In this document: one piece after another, positions 1 through 6,043 of the stretch
Layout of the letters: each line of letters begins with the position of its first letter
Numbering within the stretch: the first letter of the stretch is position 1
Source of the DNA: Burkholderiaceae bacterium
Lineage (GTDB): Bacteria; Pseudomonadota; Gammaproteobacteria; Burkholderiales; Burkholderiaceae
Direction: 5' to 3'
Assembly: GCA_017998575.1 (NCBI GenBank)
Contig: JAGOCV010000183.1
Coordinates: forward strand, 1-7,877
Length of the DNA stretch: 7,877 nt
Notes under the pieces: model-generated
The model's database searches: none
The model's input: only the letters and a program-made list of their open reading frames with translations
What the model was told of the DNA's origin: nothing
Translations under genes and position numbers: made by a program

Positions 1-753
1 GTGCGCACGCTGCGCGTGCTGGAGGCCCTGAACACCTACCCGGTTGTCGGCATCGCGCAGCTGCACCGTCAGACCGGCATCCCGAAGCCCTCGCTCGTGC
101 GCCTGCTGCAGACACTGGCCGGTGAGGGCTACGTGCGCCACGAGCCGCGGCGCGGCTACATGCTGACGTCGCGTGTGCGCGCGCTGGCCAGCGGATTCCA
201 CAGCGAGCCGCGCATCGTCGAGGTGCTGGCGCCCCTGATGGACGCGCTCACCGCCGAGGTGAAGTGGCCTGTCGCGCTGGCCGTGCCCGACAGCGACGCC
301 GCCGTCATCCGCTACAGCACCGTGCCGCGCTCGCCACTGGCCCTGCTGCACTCGAGCATCGACATGCGCCTGAGCCTGGTGACCCGAGGCCTGGGCCTGG
401 CCTACCTGGCGTTCTGCGATCCGGACGAGCGAGAGATCCTGATCGGCATGGCCCTGCAGTCGGGCGATCCCGAGAACGCCGTCGCGCGCCAGCGCAAGGC
501 ACTCGATGCCACGCTGGAGCTGGTGCGCCGGCAAGGCTACGCATTGCGCCACCCCAAGGTGCGGCCCGTGTCCAACACGCTGGCCGTGCCGGTGTTCGAC
601 GCCAACCGCGCCGTGGGCGCCATCGGGCTCACCTGGTTTGCTTCCACCATGCCGGCCAGCGAGGCGGTCGAGCGCTACCTGGCGCCGCTGCAGGACGTTG
701 CTGCGCGTGCGCGCGAGGCGCTGATCGCGTTGCCGGCCGACCCTCCGGCCTGA
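1..753 (+). CDS. IclR-family transcriptional regulator, MhpR-like, 5' end probably outside window
   Basis: This is a DNA-binding regulator of the IclR family: an N-terminal winged helix-turn-helix followed by an effector-binding domain. The first 50 residues show the winged HTH, with a recognition helix around residues 28-45 (TGIPKPSLVRLLQTL, then GYV). Residues about 70-245 fit the IclR ligand-binding domain, including a GLAYLAFC segment (131-139) and the typical tail with VPVFD (196-200) and GAIGLTW (206-212). The spacing and wording recall E. coli MhpR, the activator of 3-hydroxyphenylpropionate catabolism, so an aromatic or organic-acid effector is plausible but inferred. The frame is open from base 1 with a GTG codon. 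Most relatives carry roughly 10-25 more residues before the RTLRVLEALN segment, so the true start may lie upstream. The gene converges on the cupin gene, with only 15 bp between the stop codons. Family assignment is strong; the target genes are unknown. Confidence 0.88.
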   Translation: MRTLRVLEALNTYPVVGIAQLHRQTGIPKPSLVRLLQTLAGEGYVRHEPRRGYMLTSRVRALASGFHSEPRIVEVLAPLMDALTAEVKWPVALAVPDSDAAVIRYSTVPRSPLALLHSSIDMRLSLVTRGLGLAYLAFCDPDEREILIGMALQSGDPENAVARQRKALDATLELVRRQGYALRHPKVRPVSNTLAVPVFDANRAVGAIGLTWFASTMPASEAVERYLAPLQDVAARAREALIALPADPPA

Positions 754-776
754 GGGCGGGGCGCGCGCTCAGGCTG
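746..776. terminator. Inverted repeat spanning both convergent stop codons, possible bidirectional terminator
   Basis: Bases 746-754 (CGGCCTGAG) pair with 768-776 (CTCAGGCTG): nine pairs including one G-T, around a GC-rich 13-base loop. The IclR stop codon (751-753) and the cupin gene stop codon (769-771) face each other in the stem. There is no T tract on either side, so this is not a textbook Rho-independent terminator. A transcription-blocking role between converging genes is inferred from position only. Confidence 0.35.
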
Positions 777-1641
777 CCGCGGCAACACCCTCGGCGGGTG
801 CCTCGTAGTCCCCGGCGTTGAACACCCAGCCGCTGGCGATGAAGTCGGCGCGCGGCGGCGAGAAGATGTCGATCAGGATGTGGTGGCCCGCGTTCACGCC
901 TTCGGTGGTGTGGATGAGGCCCACCGGCACCACCATCAGCGAGGGCGAGCCGAGCGACGCATGGCGGTCGTCCTGCCACTGGCGGGCGTCCGGACCCCAC
1001 GGCGTGCGCAGGTGGTGCACGAAATCGCCAGCGAGGCCCAGCGAGCCCTGCTCGAAGTTCGCATGCGAATGCGGGCTGAGTGCCGAGCGGTCGCGCGGGC
1101 CGTCGTATTCCACCCAGTTGATCGACATCGTGGCCGTCTGCAGCATCTTCAGGCGTGGCTTGTCCTTCGAAGCCTGTACCTGGTCGATGGGCAGCAGCCG
1201 CACGTCGTCGGCGCGACGCAACGCTCGGTAGTGCGTGCCCACCGGGGCGATGCGCGCGTCGGGCGTGGCATAGGCCGCCGCATTGCGCGAGGCATCGGCA
1301 GCATTGCTGCCGCGCAGCGAACGCAGCGCGGCGCAGGTGGCGCGGGGCGCCAGCGTGAGCTGCCAGCGGCCCGCCGGCAGGATGGCGATGGTGCGTGCGG
1401 GAGCATCCACCGGCGCGCGGCCGGCGGCGCCGATGCTGACCGGCGCGTCGAGCACGATCAGCATGAGCTCGTCGTCCGACTGCGTTTCCACGGCGAGTGC
1501 CGCCGCGCCGGCGCGGTGCCAGGCGACGTGGAAGTTCTGTCCGCGCGCCTCCCATGCGGCCGGGCCGTCGCCGGAGCATTCGTTGGTGAAATCGAGCAGG
1601 GTGGGTGGCAGGACGTCGGTGATGGTCTTGGATGCGGTCAT
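769..1641 (-). CDS. Cupin-domain protein of unknown substrate
   Basis: A 290-residue protein whose C-terminal half carries a recognisable cupin fold signature. Motif 1 is HSHANFEQGSLG with His191, His193 and Glu197. Motif 2 is PVGLIH (239-244) with His244. Together these form the usual 3-His/1-Glu metal site, so a metal-dependent enzyme or ligand-binding protein in the cytoplasm is likely. The N-terminal half (about 1-150) shows no metal motif and may be a degenerate first cupin lobe. No signal peptide is seen. The ATG start (complement of 1639-1641) has no good Shine-Dalgarno in front of it. It lies 36 bp after the flavin reductase-like gene on the same strand and is probably translated from the same mRNA. 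Its neighbours (flavin reductase, MhpR-like regulator, zeta GST) hint at aromatic or organic-acid catabolism. I do not recognise a characterised family member and give no substrate. It does not look like a full gentisate dioxygenase. Confidence 0.8.
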   Translation of the reverse strand: MTASKTITDVLPPTLLDFTNECSGDGPAAWEARGQNFHVAWHRAGAAALAVETQSDDELMLIVLDAPVSIGAAGRAPVDAPARTIAILPAGRWQLTLAPRATCAALRSLRGSNAADASRNAAAYATPDARIAPVGTHYRALRRADDVRLLPIDQVQASKDKPRLKMLQTATMSINWVEYDGPRDRSALSPHSHANFEQGSLGLAGDFVHHLRTPWGPDARQWQDDRHASLGSPSLMVVPVGLIHTTEGVNAGHHILIDIFSPPRADFIASGWVFNAGDYEAPAEGVAAAA

Positions 1642-1677
1642 GGCGTGGCGTGGGAGGTGTGCGCTGGCGCGTTCGTA

Positions 1678-2304
1678 TCAGTCGCGCTTGGTGAAGGGGG
1701 CGGCCAGCTCGAAGATCGGGCCGGCCTCGGCGTACTGGTTGCCACCCAGCCGCGTCATGGGGCGCGCGCGCGCGGTGTCGAAACGGCCGTTGGCATCGAT
1801 GAAGCCCTCGGCCGTGTGCAGGCCGACGATGCGGCCGAACACCACGATGCTGGCCGTCTCGCCCGGCAATTCGGGCGCGATCTCGACGAAGCGCAGCAGC
1901 CGGCATTCCATGGATGCGGGCGACGCCGCCACGCGCGGCACCCGCACGATCTCGCAGCTGGCCTTGGCCAGCCCGGCGGCCTGGAACTCGTCGGTGCCGC
2001 GCGGCAAGGCAGCCGACGTGGTGTTCATCGCCTCGGTCAGGTCCCGGCTCACGAGGTTGTAGACGAACTCGCCGGTCTCGCGGATGTTGGCGATGGTGTC
2101 CTTCTCGGGCCGGTCGGCCGGCGTGTTGCACGAGAACATGAGCACCGGCGGCGCGGTCGAGACCATGTTGAAGTGCGAGAACGGCGCCAGGTTGCACTGG
2201 CCCGAGGCGCTCATCGAGCTGATCCAGCCGATGGGCCGGGGCGCGACGATGGCGTTGAAGATGGAGCGCTTGAAAGCGGGCGCGTTGCGCAGGTCGTGGA
2301 ACAC
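1678..2304 (-). CDS. Flavin reductase-like protein (FMN-binding split barrel)
   Basis: From the GTG at 2304 this is a 208-residue protein of the flavin reductase-like / DIM6-NTAB family, which binds FMN and typically reduces flavin with NAD(P)H for a partner monooxygenase. Visible family signatures are APRPIGWISS (21-30), NLAPFSHFN (38-46), the PEKDT stretch (66-70), ECRL (133-136) and the C-terminal RPMTRLGGNQYAE (181-193). The frame remains open upstream to an ATG at 2454, but that start would overlap the divergent maiA start codon. The extra 50 residues are also low-complexity and unlike the family, and there is no ATG between. GTG at 2304 gives the usual family length, although no clear Shine-Dalgarno precedes it, so the start is uncertain. 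It is the first gene of a minus-strand pair with the cupin gene. No oxygenase component lies within the window, so the electron acceptor is unknown. Confidence 0.85.
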   Translation of the reverse strand: MFHDLRNAPAFKRSIFNAIVAPRPIGWISSMSASGQCNLAPFSHFNMVSTAPPVLMFSCNTPADRPEKDTIANIRETGEFVYNLVSRDLTEAMNTTSAALPRGTDEFQAAGLAKASCEIVRVPRVAASPASMECRLLRFVEIAPELPGETASIVVFGRIVGLHTAEGFIDANGRFDTARARPMTRLGGNQYAEAGPIFELAAPFTKRD

Positions 2305-2379
2305 GGTATCGGTCGGGTCAGCGGGGGCAGGGCGCCACCTTAAGAGCAGCGCGGTCCCGCCACAACCCGGGTAGCTGCC

Positions 2380-2398
2380 CGTTTCGTTGATCGAAACG
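2380..2398. promoter_or_regulatory. Perfect inverted repeat in divergent intergenic region, candidate operator
   Basis: CGTTTCG (2380-2386) and CGAAACG (2392-2398) are exact reverse complements around a TTGAT centre, within the 148-bp gap between the flavin reductase-like gene and maiA. It lies 54 bases before the maiA ATG and 75 bases before the proposed GTG of the other gene, a suitable place for a regulator controlling both. Short TTCG/CGAA palindromes of this layout resemble sites bound by some IclR-family proteins (PcaR/PobR type), and an IclR gene lies at the left end of the window. The link is inference. Confidence 0.4.
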
Positions 2399-2438
2399 CG
2401 TGCGGGTCGCTGCGGGTGGCGGCGGGGCGGCCTGCCGC

Positions 2439-2444
2439 TATGCT
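2439..2444 (+). promoter_or_regulatory. Possible -10 element for maiA, nearly leaderless
   Basis: TATGCT matches the TATAAT consensus at four of six positions and ends eight bases before the maiA ATG (2453), so a transcript would start at or almost at the start codon. No ribosome binding site is visible before maiA, which agrees with a leaderless message. No convincing -35 box is present at the expected distance, so this is a weak call. Confidence 0.25.
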
Positions 2445-2452
2445 CGACGACC

Positions 2453-3094
2453 ATGAAGCTCTACAACTACTTCCGCTCATCGGCATCGTTCCGCGTGCGC
2501 ATCGCGCTGGAGCTCAAGGGCCTGGCCTACGAATACGTGCCGGTGCACATCGCGCGTGGCGATCACCTCAAGGAGCCGTATGCGGCCGTCTCGGCCGAGG
2601 CGCTGGTGCCGACGCTGGAGCTGGATACCGGCGAGCGCCTGTCGCAATCGATGGCCATCATCGAGTACCTGGACGAAGTGCATCCGGCCGTGCCGCTGGT
2701 GCCGGGCGATGCGCTGGCGCGTGCCCGCGTGCGGGCGTTGTCGCAGGTGGTCGCGTGCGACATCCATCCGATCAACAACCTGCGCGTGCTCAAGTACCTC
2801 GTGCGCGAGATGAAGGTGGACGATGACGCCAAGAACACCTGGTACCGCCACTGGGTGCGCGAGGGCCTGCTGGCCTTCGAACGCCAGCTGGCGCAGGGTC
2901 CGGCCGGGCGCTTCTGCCATGGCGATACGCCCACGCTGGCCGACTGCTGCCTGGTGCCGCAGATCTTCAACGGCCAGCGCTTCAACGTGGACCTCGGCGG
3001 GCTCGGCCGCACCATGGCCGTGTTCGATGCCTGCATGCAACTGCCGGCGTTCCAGAAGGCGCAGCCTTCGGCTTGCCCCGACGCCGAGGCGTGA
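2453..3094 (+). CDS. maiA: Maleylacetoacetate (or maleylpyruvate) isomerase, zeta-class glutathione S-transferase
   Basis: A 213-residue cytoplasmic zeta-class GST that uses glutathione to isomerise the cis double bond of maleylacetoacetate to fumarylacetoacetate in tyrosine/homogentisate breakdown, or of maleylpyruvate in the gentisate route. The N-terminal thioredoxin-like domain starts with MKLYNYFRSSASFRVRIAL. The active-site serines are Ser9 and Ser10; the Cys found in the classical SSCS motif is Ala11 here, a substitution I believe is common in bacterial members. Gln65-Ser66 begins the glutathione-binding QSMAIIEYLDE. The helical domain has the family hallmark DIHPINNLRVLKYL (103-116) and HGDTPTLADCCLVPQ (156-170). 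The more usual NPQG before the VPTL strand is replaced by SAEA (47-50). The ATG at 2453 is chosen because the family begins at MKLY/MKLF; an upstream in-frame start at 2387 would add 22 unrelated residues. No hmgA or fahA is present here, so which isomer is the substrate stays open. It overlaps pgeF and is probably co-transcribed with it. Confidence 0.92.
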   Translation: MKLYNYFRSSASFRVRIALELKGLAYEYVPVHIARGDHLKEPYAAVSAEALVPTLELDTGERLSQSMAIIEYLDEVHPAVPLVPGDALARARVRALSQVVACDIHPINNLRVLKYLVREMKVDDDAKNTWYRHWVREGLLAFERQLAQGPAGRFCHGDTPTLADCCLVPQIFNGQRFNVDLGGLGRTMAVFDACMQLPAFQKAQPSACPDAEA

Positions 3095-3870
3095 TGGCCA
3101 GTCTGCCCTCCGGCTGGCTGCAGCCCGACTGGCCGGCACCCGCCGGTGTGCGGGCCGCCTGCACCACGCGCGTGGGCGGCCGGTCGTGCGGCGTCTGGCA
3201 GGGGCTCAATCTGGGCGACCACGTGGGAGACGACCCGGCAGCGGTGAGGGCCAACCGCGCCGAGGTGGATGCCGCGATCAATGCGCGGCCGGTGTTCCTG
3301 CGGCAAGTGCACGGTGTGGCCGTGGCGCGGCTCGATGCGGGCACGCCCCAGGGCACCGAGGCCGACGCCTGCGTCACCACGCAGCGCGGCGTCGCCTGCA
3401 CGGTGATGGTGGCCGACTGCCTGCCAGTGCTGCTGGCCCATGACTCGGGACGCGCGGTGGGTGGGGCACACGCAGGCTGGCGCGGCCTGGCCGGCGGCGT
3501 GATCGAATCCGCGCTGGTGGCTCTGGGCGAGGCCGTGGGCGAGTCGCCTGCTCAGGCGGCGCGCAACACGCTGGCCTGGCTGGGCCCGTGCATCGGCCCG
3601 CGTGAATTCGAGGTGGGCGAGGACGTGCGCCAGGCGTTCGTCGCGGCCGATCCGCACGCGGCGGCGGCCTTCGCCACGCTGGGCGGCGGCAAGTATCTGG
3701 CCGATCTGCCGATACTGGCGCGCCAGCGGCTGGCGGCGGCCGGCGTCAGCGGCGTGTGGGGCAACGACGGCAGCGACGACTGGTGTACGGTGCGCCGGCC
3801 CTCACGGTTCTTTTCGCACCGGCGCGATGGCGTCAGCGGGCGCTTCGCCGCGCTCGTCTGGCTCGCCTGA
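3094..3870 (+). CDS. pgeF: Peptidoglycan editing factor PgeF (YfiH family, laccase-domain protein)
   Basis: A 258-residue protein of the YfiH/DUF152 family, formerly labelled polyphenol oxidase or laccase domain. E. coli PgeF is a cytoplasmic amidase that clears UDP-MurNAc carrying L-Ser instead of L-Ala; relatives show purine nucleoside phosphorylase/deaminase activity. The conserved metal site is complete: His73 in FLRQVHG, Cys109 in VADCLPVLL and His126 in GGAHAGWRGL. GTEADA (87-92), LGPCIGPREFEVG (163-175) and the C-terminal DDWCTVRRPSRFFSHRRDG stretch are also typical. Length matches the family (about 240-260). ATG 3094 shares its A with the maiA TGA (TGATG), and GAGG at 3086-3089 serves as a close ribosome site, so translational coupling is likely. 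A TTG at 3073 would add seven residues and is less likely. The 3' end overlaps the convergent membrane-protein gene by 69 bp. Confidence 0.93.
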   Translation: MASLPSGWLQPDWPAPAGVRAACTTRVGGRSCGVWQGLNLGDHVGDDPAAVRANRAEVDAAINARPVFLRQVHGVAVARLDAGTPQGTEADACVTTQRGVACTVMVADCLPVLLAHDSGRAVGGAHAGWRGLAGGVIESALVALGEAVGESPAQAARNTLAWLGPCIGPREFEVGEDVRQAFVAADPHAAAAFATLGGGKYLADLPILARQRLAAAGVSGVWGNDGSDDWCTVRRPSRFFSHRRDGVSGRFAALVWLA

Positions 3871-4158
3871 TGCCGGCGCTGCGGCGGACTGCGCCTTGCG
3901 CGCGGCCATCGCGGCTTCATGCTCCTGCTGCTCGGCGGCCTTGAGCCGCCGCTTGCGCCCTGGTGTGCCCAGGATGTACATGAGCAAGGCAACGGGCAGG
4001 AGTCCATAGAGTACGAAGGTGACGATGGCACCCAGCACGGTGCCCGTCGTGTTGGTGGCCTCGGCCACGCTCATCATGAGCGCGACGTACAGCCAGGCGA
4101 TGGCGATCAGATACATGCGGAAGTCGTGGGAAGATGGCGCCTGTGAGGGCAGCGACAT
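3802..4158 (-). CDS. Small two-helix membrane protein, function unknown
   Basis: An uncharacterised inner-membrane protein of 118 residues. Two hydrophobic segments are clear: about residues 16-34 (MYLIAIAWLYVALMMSVAE) and 39-63 (through TFVLYGLLPVALLMYILG). A basic stretch, GRKRRLK (67-73), then a charged, Ala/Glu-rich and partly helical tail follow. The positive cluster after helix 2 suggests that both termini are cytoplasmic. Similar small proteins are, as I recall, frequently found beside phaC in Comamonadaceae, but no function is known to me. The start is uncertain: ATG at 4158 is taken here, while ATG at 4116 would begin directly at MYLIAIAW and may be the conserved start; neither has a strong ribosome site. 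The last 69 bp lie antisense to the end of pgeF, and the 5' side faces the phaC promoter divergently. Confidence 0.72.
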   Translation of the reverse strand: MSLPSQAPSSHDFRMYLIAIAWLYVALMMSVAEATNTTGTVLGAIVTFVLYGLLPVALLMYILGTPGRKRRLKAAEQQEHEAAMAARKAQSAAAPASGEPDERGEAPADAIAPVRKEP

Positions 4159-4173
4159 GGGCCGGATGGCGCA

Positions 4174-4202
4174 TTGCGACGGCCCATGAAATCCCGGATA
4201 CT
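4174..4202 (+). promoter_or_regulatory. Probable sigma70-like promoter of the pha operon
   Basis: TTGCGA (4174-4179) and GATACT (4197-4202) each match the -35/-10 consensus at four of six positions and are separated by exactly 17 bases. Transcription would start around 4209, giving a leader of about 32 bases before the phaC ATG at 4241. It lies in the 82-bp gap between the divergent membrane-protein gene and phaC. This is sequence matching only, with no transcript evidence. Confidence 0.5.
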
Positions 4203-4230
4203 GGGGTTTTCCCTAGCGACCCGGATCAGC

Positions 4231-4236
4231 AGGAGA
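4231..4236 (+). promoter_or_regulatory. Ribosome binding site of phaC
   Basis: AGGAGA lies four bases before the ATG at 4241. It is a strong Shine-Dalgarno and fixes the phaC start. Confidence 0.8.
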
Positions 4237-4240
4237 CAGC

Positions 4241-5968
4241 ATGAATTCTGGAGCAGATTGGACGACCCTTGCCCGCCAATTCCAGGCCAGCTTCGGGGCC
4301 ACGTCGCCGATCTCGTTTTCGCAGGACAAGCTCGAGCAGGTCCGGCAGCAGTACGTCGACGAGAGTTCGCGGCTGTGGAACGAGGGCCTGCAGCGGAACC
4401 CGCAGGTGAAAGACCGCCGCTTCGCCGGCGACTCCTGGTCCCGCAACCCCGTCTCGGCTTACGCGGCGGCGGCCTACCTTCTCAATGCGCGCGCGCTCGG
4501 TGGCCTGGTGGACGCCGTCCAGGCGGACGACAAGACCCGCGCCCGCATCCGCTTCGCCGTAGACCAGTACCTCGCAGCCACCGCCCCCAGCAATTTCATG
4601 GCGTTCAATGCCGAGGCCCAGTTCAAGGCGATCCAGAGCCAGGGCGAGAGCATCGCCCAGGGCGTGCGCAACCTGCTGCACGACCTGCGCCAGGGCCACG
4701 TGAGCCAGACCGACGAGTCGTTGTTCGAGGTGGGCCGCAACGTGGCGACCACCGAAGGCGCCGTGGTGTACGAAAACGAGCTGTTCCAGCTGCTCGAATA
4801 CAAACCGCTCACGGCCAAGGTGTACGAGCGCCCGTTCCTGCTGGTGCCGCCGTGCATCAACAAGTTCTACATCCTCGACCTGCAGCCCGAGAACTCGCTG
4901 ATCCGCTACGCGGTCGCACAGGGTCACCGCACGTTCGTGGTGAGCTGGCGCAACCCGGACGCTTCGCTCGCCCACGTGGGCTGGGACGACTACGTCGAGA
5001 AGGGCGCCATCGAGGCCATCGACGCGGTGCGCGACCTGACGGGCGCCGCACAGATCAACGCGCTGGGCTTCTGCGTGGGCGGCACCATTCTGGGCACGGC
5101 GCTGGGCGTGCTGGCGGCACGGGCCGAAGCAGACGCCGGCCAACCGCCCGTGAAGGCCGCAAAGAACGGCAAGGCGGCCCGGGCCCGTCGTGCTGTCGCG
5201 CCGGCCCTGCCCGTGGCCAGCGCCACCTTCCTCACCACCTTCCTCGATTTCAGCGATACGGGCGTGCTCGACGTCTTCATCGACGAAGCCTTCGTCAAGT
5301 TGCGCGAGATGCAGTTCGGCCAGGGCGGGCTGATGCCGGGGCACGACCTGGCGGCCACGTTCAGCTTCCTGCGGCCGAACGACCTGGTCTGGAACTACGT
5401 CGTCGGCAACTACCTCAAGGGCGAGACGCCGCCGCCGTTCGACCTGCTGTACTGGAACAGCGACTCCACCAACCTGCCGGGCCCGATGTACGCCTGGTAC
5501 CTGCGCAATACCTACCTCGAGAACAACCTGGTCAAGCCGGGCCGCGCGCGCGTGTGCGGTGTGCCGGTGGATCTGGGCCGCGTCGACATTCCGGTCTACA
5601 TCTACGGTTCGCGCGAAGACCACATCGTGCCCGTGGCCGGCGCCTACGCCTCCACTCGCCATCTGCCAGGCGCGAAGCGTTTCGTCATGGGTGCGTCCGG
5701 GCACATTGCCGGCGTGATCAATCCGCCCGCAGCCAACAAACGCAGCCACTGGGTGCGCGATGACGGCGAGTTGCCCCCGACGCTGGGCGAATGGCTCACC
5801 GGCGCGACCGAAAAGCCCGGCAGCTGGTGGACGGACTGGTCGGCCTGGTTGCGCGGCCACGCTGGCCGGCAGGTGGCCGCGCCCAGGCGTTATGCCGCCG
5901 GCGCCGCGGGCCAGGGCCTGGAGCCCGCGCCCGGCCGCTACGTGCGCGAGCGCGCCGACAAGGCCTGA
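4241..5968 (+). CDS. phaC: Class I poly(R)-hydroxyalkanoate synthase
   Basis: The 575-residue polymerase of PHB synthesis, which adds (R)-3-hydroxybutyryl-CoA to a growing chain at the granule surface. The N-terminal domain (about 1-190) is the class I type. The C-terminal alpha/beta-hydrolase domain carries the lipase-like box GFCVGG with nucleophile Cys278. Asp460 in YGSREDHIVP and His488 in GASGHIAGVINPP complete the triad, matching Cys319/Asp480/His508 of Cupriavidus necator PhaC. Other hallmarks are PPCINKFYILDLQP (203-216), FVVSWRNPD (232-240) and NKRSHW (499-504). Length is normal for class I (about 560-600). Between LAARAE (291-296) and PVASATF (324-330) lies an insertion of about 26 residues, rich in Lys, Arg and Ala, absent from C. 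necator PhaC. A larger insert at this place has been described in Delftia acidovorans. It is the first gene of the phaCAB operon, with phaA 75 bp downstream. Confidence 0.97.
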   Translation: MNSGADWTTLARQFQASFGATSPISFSQDKLEQVRQQYVDESSRLWNEGLQRNPQVKDRRFAGDSWSRNPVSAYAAAAYLLNARALGGLVDAVQADDKTRARIRFAVDQYLAATAPSNFMAFNAEAQFKAIQSQGESIAQGVRNLLHDLRQGHVSQTDESLFEVGRNVATTEGAVVYENELFQLLEYKPLTAKVYERPFLLVPPCINKFYILDLQPENSLIRYAVAQGHRTFVVSWRNPDASLAHVGWDDYVEKGAIEAIDAVRDLTGAAQINALGFCVGGTILGTALGVLAARAEADAGQPPVKAAKNGKAARARRAVAPALPVASATFLTTFLDFSDTGVLDVFIDEAFVKLREMQFGQGGLMPGHDLAATFSFLRPNDLVWNYVVGNYLKGETPPPFDLLYWNSDSTNLPGPMYAWYLRNTYLENNLVKPGRARVCGVPVDLGRVDIPVYIYGSREDHIVPVAGAYASTRHLPGAKRFVMGASGHIAGVINPPAANKRSHWVRDDGELPPTLGEWLTGATEKPGSWWTDWSAWLRGHAGRQVAAPRRYAAGAAGQGLEPAPGRYVRERADKA

Positions 5969-6032
5969 GCCGTATCGTCGATCCCCCCGCACCCGCATCC
6001 GCATTTCCCGGTTTCCCGAACTCTTATCCCCT

Positions 6033-6037
6033 GGAGA
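6033..6037 (+). promoter_or_regulatory. Ribosome binding site of phaA
   Basis: GGAGA ends six bases before the phaA ATG at 6044, in the 75-bp phaC-phaA gap. The rest of that gap is C-rich, with no convincing hairpin or promoter. Confidence 0.75.
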
Positions 6038-6043
6038 AAAAGC

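Noticed and set aside
880..2343. A 487-codon open frame on the plus strand across the cupin and flavin reductase-like genes, and a 522-codon one (629-2197) on the minus strand
   Set aside because: Both lack recognisable motifs and are Arg/Ala/Gly/His-rich, whereas the genes in the competing frames show cupin and FMN-binding signatures.
2387..2452. Upstream extension of maiA by 22 residues
   Set aside because: The added residues do not fit the zeta GST N-terminus, which starts at MKLYNYFRSS; the region also holds the candidate operator.
2453..2485. Loss of function of MaiA because the SSCS motif reads SSAS
   Set aside because: Ala at the Cys position occurs, to my knowledge, in many bacterial zeta GSTs; the serines and other hallmarks are intact.
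5176..5185. GGCCCGGGCC palindrome inside the PhaC insertion
   Set aside because: Short GC palindromes are expected by chance in this composition; no flanking direct repeats suggest a mobile origin.
4174..5763. A 529-codon plus-strand frame starting before phaC
   Set aside because: It is the shifted frame of phaC, rich in Arg/Gly/Pro, and lacks the phaC ribosome site and motifs.
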